From positions 28,282,798 to 28,346,797 of the forward strand of contig CP154957.1 of NCBI GenBank assembly GCA_039621445.1: a DNA stretch of 64,000 nt. Reading direction: 5' to 3'. The stretch is from Euglena gracilis (taxonomy: Eukaryota; Euglenida; Euglenophyceae; Euglenales). Below, piece by piece: positions 33,563-44,000 of this stretch. Under the pieces are notes generated by a model. It worked only from the letters and a program-made list of their open reading frames with translations, searched no databases and was not told the DNA's origin. Position 1 is the stretch's first letter, and each line of letters opens with the position of its first letter. Made by a program: the position numbers and the translations under genes.

Positions 33563-34947
33563 TTAGCCGCAGCCACAGCAGCCACCCCGCGCCCCGCTCG
33601 GCTGACACGCGGGCGGCAGCTGCGCGATGCGCGGGCCCCCGCCACCCCCGCCGCCGCCGCCGCCGCCGCCACCGCCTGGCCGTCCGCCGCCGCCGCTGCC
33701 ACTCCCACCACGGGGTGAGCCGCTGCCAGGGCTGTACAGGAAAGCCTGGGGGGGGGGGGGCGGGGTGATCGACCCCTCCATCCAGCGGTGAGCGGGGTGG
33801 GAAAACGGGAAAGGTTGGTGAGGGGTTGGGCCCCCCCATCACCACCAGCGTCAGCGGGTTCCCGGTTCCCGGCCAGCCCCGGCCGTTGCGGTTGGTGCGG
33901 TAGCCCTCCACCTGCCGGGAGGTGCGCTGCAGAGAGAACAGCGTCTGGAAGAACAGCGCCAGGGCGTTGACCACGGCCGGGGGGCAGGCCCCCCGGCGTC
34001 CGGCCCCATTCTCGCCCTCCCCACAGGCTTCGGTGTAAGGGCAGGTGGGGGTGGCCCGGACCCCCCCTCCGGTCCAGGAAGGGGGGTGGGGGGACACCCC
34101 CAACCTAAACCCTGTACACCCTCCTCATATCGAACTCTGCCTCCCCATCAGAGAGGCACTGGAGGTTTCCGCATTCGAAGGGCATTTCCCTTTCGCATTG
34201 TTGCTGTATTGGGAGGCCGGACAATCGGGGCAAATGCAATACAACAATATGTAATTTTATGATATTTATATAATATTTCATTTTATTGCACACATTACAT
34301 GGATTATATAATTATAAGATACGTAATATAATAATAATATGTAATTTTGCGGGCAGCCCGGGTTCCACTGGGGAATGGGATGTGACGGATTTGTTCATGG
34401 TGCAATGAAAGAAAGAATGAAAGAATGAAAGAATGAAAGAATGAAAGGGAAATAATGAAAGAATGAAAGAATCAGAAGGGATATTTACCATCGACTTGAA
34501 AAAATAAAAATCTTTTCCAAAGTGTGACAACCGAACCTTGCTGGATCGGACACACAAGAAAAACTGATAATTTTCAACTACAAAAATATCTGACAAGAAT
34601 TCATCTAACACAGAATTCGAAAAATTATTGCCAAATTGAACTTTCCAAAGAACCATTGGCATGCCTGTGGTGTGACGTGGTTGGGTATGGTTGACGTCCT
34701 GCAAGCCATGTGCAAGGAGAACGGAACACCTGGTTCCAGGGACGCCACAAGGCAAGCAAATCCCACCTGCTGGAGAGAGCTGAACCCATGGCAGTTAAAG
34801 AACTGACTTGTATTTCCATTAGTAAGTCGGGGGAACAGACCGGGCGGGGAAGTTGTGGTAAGGCGGGGGCCTGGGCCACAGCCAGCTGGTGACCGCGTTA
34901 CCACGGCCGCTGTCCTCCACCACACGGCCTTCCTGGATATACACCAT
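33563..34947 (-). CDS. Selenoprotein-K-like protein 2, Cys paralog
   Basis: Proposed exons in coding order are 34947-34894 (MVYIQEGRVVEDSGRGNA), 34016-33846 (ending in a membrane segment with PPAVVNALALFFQTLF) and 33745-33563 (Gly-rich, then GPRIAQLPPACQPSGARGG). All three are multiples of three bases and joined by GT-AG introns in phase 0, giving about 135 residues. The end reads GGCCGCG before TAA, so no Sec codon is needed. Identity with gene 1 is strong in exon 1, the LFFQTLFSLQ segment, the GPRIAQLPPA motif and even the start of intron 1, showing a fairly recent duplication. Intron 2 lies inside a MITE (33727-33881), and the intron 1 acceptor lies in the TSD of another (34024-34139). Confidence 0.65.
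33719..33889. mobile_element. F3 MITE coincident with intron 2 of gene 2
   Basis: Positions 33727-33881 (155 bp) start CAGGGCTGTACAGGAA, identical to the intact copy at 30421. The other end is decayed (CGGGGCTGGCCGGGAA on the opposite strand). The flanks GCCGCTGC and GCCGTTGC match at 7 of 8 positions. The predicted intron is 33845-33746 on the minus strand, GTGGTG...CCCAG. The acceptor (19 bases from the element edge) and the GTGGT donor occupy the same places as in gene 1. Confidence 0.75.
34016..34147. mobile_element. 116-bp F1-type MITE at the intron 1/exon 2 border of gene 2
   Basis: Positions 34024-34139 start CAGGCTTCGGTGTAAGG and end CTCATATCGAACTCTG. The exact TSD is CCTCCCCA at 34016-34023 and 34140-34147. 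On the minus strand the exon-proximal TSD reads TGGGGAGG, and its AG (34018-34017) is the predicted 3' splice site of exon 2. Confidence 0.8.
34405..34472 (+). repeat. (GAAAGAAT)n microsatellite
   Basis: About eight GAATGAAA-type units with small interruptions. Confidence 0.9.
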
Positions 34948-35202
34948 GAGGGGGGACAGACACTGGAAAGAGGCAGCAAAAAGGAACGGGTCGCAGAGAC
35001 ATTGAACCGCGATGTATGGCAGCAGCCCCCCCGGCACACAGAAATTGTGCGCAGAAATTTTAATACAATGAGAAACAGTGAGCAAAGGTATGGGTCTGTA
35101 ATTTGAAAAATTATTCTTGGGCGCATATGTGCGCGGCATCGCCCCCACCCCAAAGAGTGCTTCATGTGGTACCAACCTCCAGTCTGCAGCACCATGCTAA
35201 AC

Positions 35203-35266
35203 CAAACGGCAGCAGCAGCAACAACAACAAAAACAAACAAAACAACAACAACAGCAGCAGCAGCAG
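35203..35266 (+). repeat. CAG/CAA low-complexity tract
   Basis: Mixed CAG, CAA and AAAC triplets. No coding frame around it is convincing. Confidence 0.85.
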
Positions 35267-36020
35267 CCCCAAAAAGCTGATCTGGCAAACTATGGTCCAT
35301 TTTCAGGGAATAAAAAGTTGGCAAGTTTAGATTTGCCACGTGGCTTACCATGAACGGCCGACATGCCAAACCTAAGCAACCTTCGGCAGAAATTGGGCCC
35401 AAATATAATCTGATCGTAATCGAAATATCTGGTGCGGGTTTCTTCAATCTGCAATCATCATCGACCCAAACACCCAAAGGGGTTTAGATCTGGTTGGTTG
35501 GTTCACCGGGAAAAAAAAACACTCAAATGCAAGCAACCTCAGATTTGATGCTGTGAACGAATTCAATTAATGCGAACAGCAGCAAGAAATTGACATTTCA
35601 GGTGCAAGCCACCCCTGAAGCCAATCTTTGGAAACCCATGAACGACTGGTGGATTTGGGGTTGTGGGACCATTCAAAGAAAATGGCTGAGTCCAGGGTTC
35701 TTGGTTCGGGAGACACCCAAAATGAAGGGGTAGAGAAAATGGCAGATTCAGCCTTGGGGTGTCACAGAAAGCAATGCCACAGAAGAGCCGTCTTCAGGTT
35801 CAGCAAAATGAACCACAGTTCAAAGGGGCGGAGGCAAAGCACAGTGCAAGGGGCGGACCAAACGAACACCCGGGACCAGCCCCACGTTGACACCACCCAA
35901 AACCCCCCTCCACCTCATCGTCCCGGCAGTCTCACCATGTGGCAGCCCTGACTGCTCGTGCACTCTCCCCCCCCAGCCCTTCAGGCTGAACCCGGCTCAG
36001 TTGGTTTGGTATTCATCGCA

Positions 36021-36170
36021 TCAAAACACAGCGGAGGCGGGTACAGTCGCGGTGCCGTCCGGGAGGGCTGGCGTGGTTTCAGCCACGCGGCACACAGAAA
36101 AGGGCAGGTACTTTGAGCAGGCCCCTCCTTGACGCCTCCTGTCTGCGTCCAGATCCAGCCCAGAGACTAG
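36021..36170 (-). CDS. Weak candidate exon, unknown protein
   Basis: A minus-strand frame ending GGACSKYLPFSVCR...TVPASAVF and a stop. Its composition is protein-like, but no family, partner exon or clear splice site is identified. Nearby plus- and minus-strand frames at 36.2-36.5 kb are equally ambiguous. Confidence 0.2.
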   Translation of the reverse strand, partial: LVSGLDLDADRRRQGGACSKYLPFSVCRVAETTPALPDGTATVPASAVF

Positions 36171-37606
36171 ACAGATAAAGCTGGTCACAAAAAAAAAGGC
36201 CACAGACCCTTTTTTTCCATGGGGCTGGAACGGCTTGGACCCGATTTATGCACGCGCCCGAAAGCAAAGGCCGGGGAAACCTCGGCTCCCAGATCCTTCA
36301 GAAGTCCGAAATGCCCAAATGGTGGGGAAACAGAGCATCGCTGTTGTTCAACAAATTTGTTTGCGTTCTTGGGGTCCATTCTGAATGGGTGGAAATGCAC
36401 ACCCTGCCACCCAGGCAACCTGCCTCGCCATCGGTGGTGGGGCTGGCCGGAGACAAGCCGCCGGCAGGCCAACCCTCCGACAAGCCTAGTCGTGGGCAGT
36501 GGGATTGGGACACGTGGCTTGGGGCAACCGGTTTGGGAAGGTGGGAAGCGACGAGAACGGTGGGGGCGGCAAGCACGATGCCCGATGGCCCTCAGCTGGG
36601 GGAAACCCCCGACAGGCTGTCGTCAGCCTTGCTTTTGGACCCCCCCCCCTGGGGGTGGTTCTAAGCCTGGTTGGCAGCGGCTGGCTGGGAAAAAGGTGTT
36701 GGCTGGCTGCACCTGGGGGGAAAGTCCCCTCCGCCCTCCGGGGTAAGAAACTCCCGGGTGGCCAAAAATGTTGCGAACGATGTTCACCACATGAATGTTG
36801 CGAACGATGTTCGATGCATGAACTGCCTGTGCGCCTCTCCAAGAAGACCGTCTCCAGCCAGGTCAGCGAGGACAGCGGAGGGATGCAAGATCCCAAAGTT
36901 GAAGTTTTTGCTGATCCAAAAAAACATCAAAGACGATTTTTTGCACAAAGCTGTGAAAAAATGCTACTAAGATTCTCGACTTGGGAGACGTTTTTCAACG
37001 GAACTATTCAACGGGAAACCAAAAAATCATCAAACAATCGGAAGGAGTTAGGTCGGCAAGAACCAAGGTTGAAGACAGGTCCCTATGAGAACGGGGGAGT
37101 GAGTACAGAAGGTGGAGAACGGTTTGCAGGAGGTATGCCCTGACCTGGGCCTGGCAAGTTCCCCCAGGGCGGATGGGGGCCATCAATGGACACTACAGAG
37201 ACAGAGGAGCCTCATTGTGGCATTTAGAACAGAGGTACGATGCACGGAACAGAGAGAAATGTGGTTGGGTTTGCCTCCCACTGCATTGTGCAGAGAAAGG
37301 GCCTGCAGGACTTGGGCAATGCACGCCAAACATTTTTTTCAAAAAATGAACGCGCAGGAAACTGGGTGCCATTGCTGAGAATATCCATCAAAATGTGGTT
37401 CCAAAAAATTCCAAATGCAAATGGGAACAATTAAATGCAGAATGCGAAACCTGCATAAAACACATTAAAATGCAAGAAAAGGAAATGTGAATGGAAAGAA
37501 GCATTGCCAAAAATGCAATGCAGACCACATCAGAAAAGGCCCATATTTATGTATTCTGATCGAAAGCAAAGAACCATGACGTCCCCATGCATTCCGCCAA
37601 AGCAAC

Positions 37607-37756
37607 ACTCAGCACAGCGGTGGGAGGGGCAGGGGTGTGGCAACTCGGCGGGCATGCGGGGCATCAGCTGCAGGAACGTCTCGCACGGGGTCCCCCCACA
37701 GAGGAGGTCGAAGGCTTCCTGGTCGGTGGCACACCGCTGCCTCGCGTCACGCGAGG
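37607..37756 (-). CDS. Probable internal exon, unknown protein
   Basis: On the minus strand a TTTCATTTGGCAG acceptor precedes position 37756. The frame then reads SRDARQRCATDQEAFDLL, CGGTPCETFLQLMPRM and PAELP. GC-rich codons and the acceptor make it more credible than the repeat-driven frames around it. The family is not recognised and the donor is uncertain. Confidence 0.35.
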
Positions 37757-40700
37757 CTGCCAAATGAAATTGTTCTTCACTCACACCTTCAAAAGTGCTG
37801 TGCGGGTGAGAATTTTTTTTGTAATGTACGTAGTGGGTTTCCGCTTCATACCCCTCTCGGGAAACTGCCTCCAGACAAGTCAGCGAGCCCTTTAAAGACA
37901 GGTCAGTGGGTACGAAGGCAGGAGACAGTTTCTTGGGTAGGTCTTGCTCAGATAAAAAAAAATGGCATTTTTCGACCCCACCAGACACAAGAATCCAAAA
38001 GTGGTTTTCCCCCCAGAAATTTGTGATCAGAGACCAGAAAACAATGTTGGCAACTTTTAAAAAATGCGAAACTTTGCAACAATTTGCAAGGGGACAGGTC
38101 AGTGAGTACAAATATAGGAGACATAGGAGACATTTCTATGGGGTACAGGGGATTAGAGGAAAGTTTCCCAGGGAGGACACTTTCTCGGGGGGGGGTACGT
38201 GTTCTTAAAAAATCTCGCTAATAATTTATGTGAAATCACGTTGGTAATTTATGTGAGAACATCGAAAAATTCAGTTTGTTTTCGGTGATTTTCCCAGTGA
38301 TTCTGGAGAGTTGTCAGGTGAAATTTTTTTCAAGGTGACTTACACCACCTAAATTTTTTGGTACCCGGTTCCACCCCCCACTCTGGTCCAGTTCCAACCA
38401 ACAGGGCACCCCTGTAGGAGGAGAGGGGGGCAGCCAGCAGCCTTTGTCCAATCAGCCCAAATTTTCCAGCCTCTGAGCTGGACCACTCTGGAAAGGGGGG
38501 GGTCTTTAAGCGACGTCCTGGTCCATGTGCGAAGTTGGGCGATGGTCCAAGGATGCAGGAATTAATTTCCCCCCTTCGTGTCGACCTGAACTGAATTCTA
38601 CTTGAACTCGTCAAATTTTCGCCTCTGTTTTCCCCCTGCGGATTGGTCGAGTTTTTAAAATTCCGGGGCTATTTTTACTGTCTGAAAATTAAAAAAAAGA
38701 CCAACCAATTCACGAAGAAATTCACAGAGAATTTCTTTTTTTTGAAAAACCCAAGTTCGTTTTTTGACGTGACTTTTGTATTTCTTCAAAAAATCCAATA
38801 TTCCAATATCATCGATCATTGATGATTCACATGGATATGGTTTTGATAAGCACCAATCACGTGGCTCCACATTGATGATGGATTGGGGGGGATGGGCATC
38901 CAGGGTTCGAGTTGATATAGACACACAAAAATTTGGACGTGTCTTGACATAAACACGTATGAAGTGGAAACCCGCTTCGTTACAAAAATAATTTTCAGCT
39001 GCGTAGCACAAACAGACACACAATGAAAAAAACATTTTTTTTATATTTTTAACATTATCAAAGACAGATCATTAATCCATGCCTTCGTAATGAGTTGTTA
39101 TTGCTGGGTTTACGTTTCCAGGTGTATCCAACGACAGCAGTAACATAGTAGTGACAGATATGAGAAGCACGTGCACAGTGCGAAAGATGCAGAAAATCCG
39201 GCCATTCCTTTTCCATTTTATGGGGGTCCATTTCATGGATTTCATGGATTTTTTCTCGGACGGGCCAGGGGGGGGTCTTGTTCAGGGGGGTCCATTTCAT
39301 GGATTTTTGGTCTGAACGTCCAGGGGGGGTCTTATTTCTGGGGGGGGTGTTCACCTCATTCCTGTGAAAGGTGATGCAGAAATTAGATGCATCAGTGTGC
39401 GGAAAAGCGGACTGGACCAAATCCATTTCACCTTCTCGTACCCCTGAACGGTGCCAAGTCGCCAGGTCCAGTTACGGCTCCTGCTGGACAATCAGATGAT
39501 CATACAGCCCAGGCTCTCCGTTGTACTGACTACATGAAAAACGCCTGGACAATACATCTGCATTTAGTGGTTGAGAAGAGCATGTGGCTGATACGTTTAT
39601 TGGTTATGAAATACAGCCTTTGAGTTCATGTTTTGTGAACACAGAAACAATTCTCTTATTGTATTGTGTACGAAGCGGTTTTCTGCTTCCGTTTTGAAAA
39701 CAAAACAATTTCACTTCAAAACAATCAAAAGAAAAAACAATTAAAGAGAAATGTCCTTCGCAAAGAATGCAATTCATTTCCTGTCCATGTCACTGCAGTC
39801 GCCATTGCATTGCAAATACATAAAAAAAGCGGACACCTGTATCTTCCCCATTGGCAGGGTGTTGACCCCATCCCATCGGGTGGCGTTGTCGGCAGAATAC
39901 AATGAGAACGTCATCATTGAGGGTCATCGTCAGACATGCCATGCGGGGTTCTTATTCATTACATTGCGTGCCCCCCGGGGGTGCAATTTTTTTTCAAAAA
40001 AAAAGCCTGCTATGTTACAGTATGTTACAGTATGTTACAGTACCCCCCCCCTTGTCCAACGACCGCTAATGTTCGTCTCTGACCGGGGGGCGGTCGTTAA
40101 AATGGCCAATGTTTGTCTCTGACCAGGGGGGGGGTGGTCGTTAGACAAGGGGGGGTAACATTACCAAGTCTCATTTCCCCAAGATCGTATACGAAAAGAT
40201 CGTCTCTGACCGGGGGGGGGGTGGTCGTTGGACAAGCCCGGTCGTTGGACAAGGGGGGGGGGGAGGTATGAATTTCGCATCATTTTGCACATTTTAGCAG
40301 GTTTGTGGTTGATGTGGTGTTATTAGACACCAAAAACCCATGCCTTGCGTGCAAACTGGGAATATGTAGCTTATGAGTCAGCCTCAACAAGCACTATGTG
40401 CAATCCGCAAAGATGCAGTTTTGGATTGAATTACACCAATAATGGTGCTCATTTAACTAAGTGCCCTAAATCCTGACAGGGATGTGCCAAAACTTGGACA
40501 AAAATCCGTTTTCTGAAGTGGCATAGCCACAAATGTTGAGATTTTTTTGATTTTTGTAATAAGTTTCCATCTCATCAGAGAATGTCACTCCCACTTTCTT
40601 TTTTGTGTTCGATACGCAGTTCCCGAAGCTGTCCCCGAAGCCGATATAAGTCGGAAGACCGAATGGTCATCTTCATCAACACCAAATGGCGTCATTCTGC

Positions 40701-41067
40701 AAAATTGATATGACCGACATTTGAGATATGGTGAATTTCAGTTTTCAGTTACCCATATTTGGGAGTCTGCGGGCGGATCGCCCGCAATTTTTCCTACGGC
40801 GACTTGTCCGCTATGCATTTTTCGAATATTTTGCTGATTTTTCAGTAATTCATGACGAATCATTTGCAAAAGGTGTTTCAGATCACAATGCGATTGATGG
40901 CTGATTTTGTTGTGCAGTTTCTATCTGATTCATAGCCGTATAAGCGGCTTTTCAATTGCGGTTGAACCCTGTAGTCGGGAAATATGATGTGTTACCGACG
41001 GTTTTTTACTCAATGACGCAACATGCGAAACGTTTTGATTTCATGCGCAATATGCGTACATAGCCAT
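37757..41067. other. gene-free stretch
   Basis: It contains two tandem copies of a GGGGTCCATTTCATGG unit (39223-39345), ATGTTACAG repeated three times (40012-40033), GTCCAACGACC-type palindromic arms (40040-40260) and a perfect GCGGGCG-A-TCGCCCGC-like hairpin near 40768-40785. 40270-41060 is repeat-poor and may be the 3' flank of the LmbE-like gene. Confidence 0.5.
40036..40262. repeat. GTCCAACGACC-type palindromic repeats
   Basis: Three or more pairs of arms of the form TTGTCCAACGACC...GGTCGTTGGACAAGG enclosing TCTCTGACCGGGGGG. The same arm appears at 23051, 23429 and 55262-55660 (as TATGTCCAACGAC). The outer context TGTTAC-CCCC is also inverted here. Confidence 0.7.
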
Positions 41068-44000
41068 CTATAAAATGGCGTGAGGGTACGTTTCAGATGT
41101 GTAATGCATTCGCTCAAGGGCGGCGGTGGCAGTGGTGTGGCCCCAGAGGAAGTCGGGCACGGCGTTGACCTGCGACCGGTATTCGCGGCTGCGCGCCAGC
41201 TTCGCCTCGATGTCTTCCGGCAAGAGGCGTAGCACCGCCTCCCGCACCGGCCGCCGGTATAGGCGGGCGAGGTACTGGCTGGGCCCCCGGCGGGCCTGAG
41301 TGGGTGGGGGGGGTGGGCGTGCAAATGGATGTACTCAAGTGTATGTACACAAATGAATTCCACCCCCCTACCCCCGACCGGGTTCCTTCAACCCGACTGG
41401 GGGGTAAATAGGGGTGCTTGGTGAGCGGGGGGGGGGGTAACTGACGACTCATAAATTAGCCTCCCATAATGCCACCGGCTGTATGGATTGCACGAGCTCT
41501 TCAGATCACAGATGAGTACGTTCGGCCACCCTACTCTGGGTGGGTGGACCCCTTCTTTGCCGTCCCCGCTTCTCTGTGGCGTTCGACTCTGGCCCAGTCG
41601 GCAGCTGTGCCGGCGCATGAAATCCTTCACATAGGGGGCAGGGCCGGGCAGAGCTTCCGGTCTAGAGCGTGCAGTGCTGGTCTGGTGCTGGGGGGTGGAG
41701 GGGGGGGGCAGTGGAATCCGTGAGATGCCGCCAGACGCTGATATACGCCAAGAAAAGTCGCGAGAGGAAAATAACTTCAACCCCAGGAGAAGTAGTCAGG
41801 CATTTGCTCAAAGACCTCTGGGGGTCCACGACCTGGCCAGTTTGCTGGCCACTTGAAAACAGCCACTAGCCTTCTAGCTTAGCCTGCTCTTTCCTTAATC
41901 AGAATCCTCACTTTTTTGAAAAAAAAGGTTTAACAATTATCCCAAAATTCCACACTCAAGGGGTCCAATAACGACCCCGGGACATGGGTTTTTTAGGACC
42001 TGGGCGAGGGGGGGGGTCTTGACCCACCCACCCTCTGGGGGGTGGGGGCTCAGGGGGCCCACTTTTTGGGGTCCATTTTGGGGTCCAAAATGTTCTTTCG
42101 GCGCTTCCCGCCGAAAATAGAGAAGCCGGCTGCGACGACTCAGTCTCGACTCCCCCCTGGGGGGGGGGGAGGGCTCGGCCTGGAACCATCCCTCCCATTC
42201 ACCAAATTTAAAAAAAAATCCCTGCCGTGTGAACAGGCAGACCAACTTGGGGGTGTCTTGGAGTGCCCCAGAATTTAGCCTAGGGAGGGTCGGTCTGTTT
42301 CTGTGTTTTTGGAGCATCAATATTCTCCAAGGTTGGGGAAGTTTCGAGTTGCCGGAATTTTTTTGGCCGTTTTTCTCTTCGTTTGCGGTCCATTCCCTCT
42401 TGAATTCCAGAGTTGCCGACCCCCCAGGGGTGGTTTTGGGAAGAGTGGGAGTGACCCCCCCCTTCCCCTCAGGGGTCATTAAGTCAGAAGATGCGCCTTT
42501 CATTTGATAAAGCCGTTTGGAGAGGCAATCCTTGGGGACCATTCCATTAGGGGTCCTGCCGCATGGACCCCTTCCACGGACCTTTCAAGTAGACAAGAAC
42601 AAAGGACAAGGATGGGCTGGGTTGGGTGGCTGCGGGTAAACCTGGAATCCCGGAACCCCTGTGGTTGGTGGGTGGGGGTCGACCACCCCCATGGGTGGAG
42701 GGATGGTGTCGCCGGCAGTGCAAAACCTGGATCGCAACCGTAGGAAATCAGACAAAGACAGGTGAAAATATTGTGCAACAGCTCAAATGCGCAACAGCTC
42801 AACTGGTTTGCTGTTCTCTGTAAGGTAACTTGTTTGTTTTTTTTGTAAGGTTTGCAAAATGCATCGTGTACGCAGCAATCCAGAAATTGATGCGGTAAAT
42901 GCGGGGGGGGGGCGGCCCTGTGTGGGGAAGTCGGTGTAGAAGAGCAGCTGGACCCCCTCCTCCTTTGCCACCGCCCGAAGGGCGTTGTGGACCTTGATGT
43001 GGTCGCCGTGGCTCGCCCAGCACACCACTGCCAGCGGGAGGACTAGGCCCAGGGATCGTTTTAAGGCTGGGGGAGGGGTGGGGGGATGGGGGTCTGGGGG
43101 GCCACCTTTTGGATGTCAATTATGTGTAAATTTTTTGGCACTTTGTGCCGGAAAAAAAAAGGCAAACCCCGGGGAGAGGGACTCACAAAGCCCTTGGAGA
43201 TACCTCCCCGGGGTCCATACCTTTAAAAAAAATCCCCTTGTTGCCTGTCGGCGGGACCTCGGGTGATCAGGGGCAGCCGTCCCACACGCTGTCCACCCGA
43301 CGCCACTGGCACAGTGACCCTGCCATTGTGGCAGACCCGCTGGGGGGGTGGGGTCCAGGGGCAGGGGCGTGGGCGAGGCATTCATTTGGGCCGCCGGGCC
43401 GAAGACCGTCAGCGGCCGGTTCTGCGCCTTCAACGCAGCGATCACTTTGGCCAGTTGCTGGCGGATGCCGCCGCGCTGCAGGTGCTCGTCCGGGGCAGGG
43501 GTCCCCCCCCCACCCCAGCGGTGGAGGCACCGACGGGGGGGGGGGGGACGCAACGACGCCGGAAGGGCGGAGAAGCCGGGGATGGGAAGCATTCTGACCA
43601 TGGATTCGTTGAGTCACCCGATGTGTATCGAAGTTCGAAGTCAAAAGTCACCCGGGAGGGGGGGGGGCAATTCTTTTTCCCCTGGTCTGGACCCCCCATC
43701 CATTTCAATGAACAACCCCCCTCCCCTTCCCAAGCCCAGTGAACACGAAGGCGACAATTTAAACCAGGTTTTGAATAGTGCTGAGCTCTTTATAAGGGCG
43801 CACCCCTTCATTGACCCCGGCCCGGCGGCCCGACGGCCCGGCAGCCCCGCCGGCGGCCCGGCGGCCCGGCCGGCGGCCCGGCCGGCGGCCCGGCCGGCGG
43901 CCCGGCGGCCCGGCCGGCGGCCCGGCGGCCCGGCCGGCGGCCCGGCGGCCCGGCGGTCCGGCCGGCGGCCCGGCGGTCCGGCCGGCGGCCCGGCGGTCCG

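Noticed and set aside
33727-33881. Splicing exactly at CAGGGCT|GTACAGG and TACAG|CCCTG in F3 elements
   Set aside because: With the 8-bp TSD this would add 20 bases and break the frame, and the decayed ends no longer have the GT. The internal GTGGT and CAG|G sites fit the phases in both genes.
36185-36896. Overlapping frames on both strands at 36.2-36.9 kb as genes
   Set aside because: Plus and minus frames look equally plausible, no splice-consistent model emerged, and part is repeat-like (GTTGCGAACGATGTTC duplicated at 36770 and 36795).
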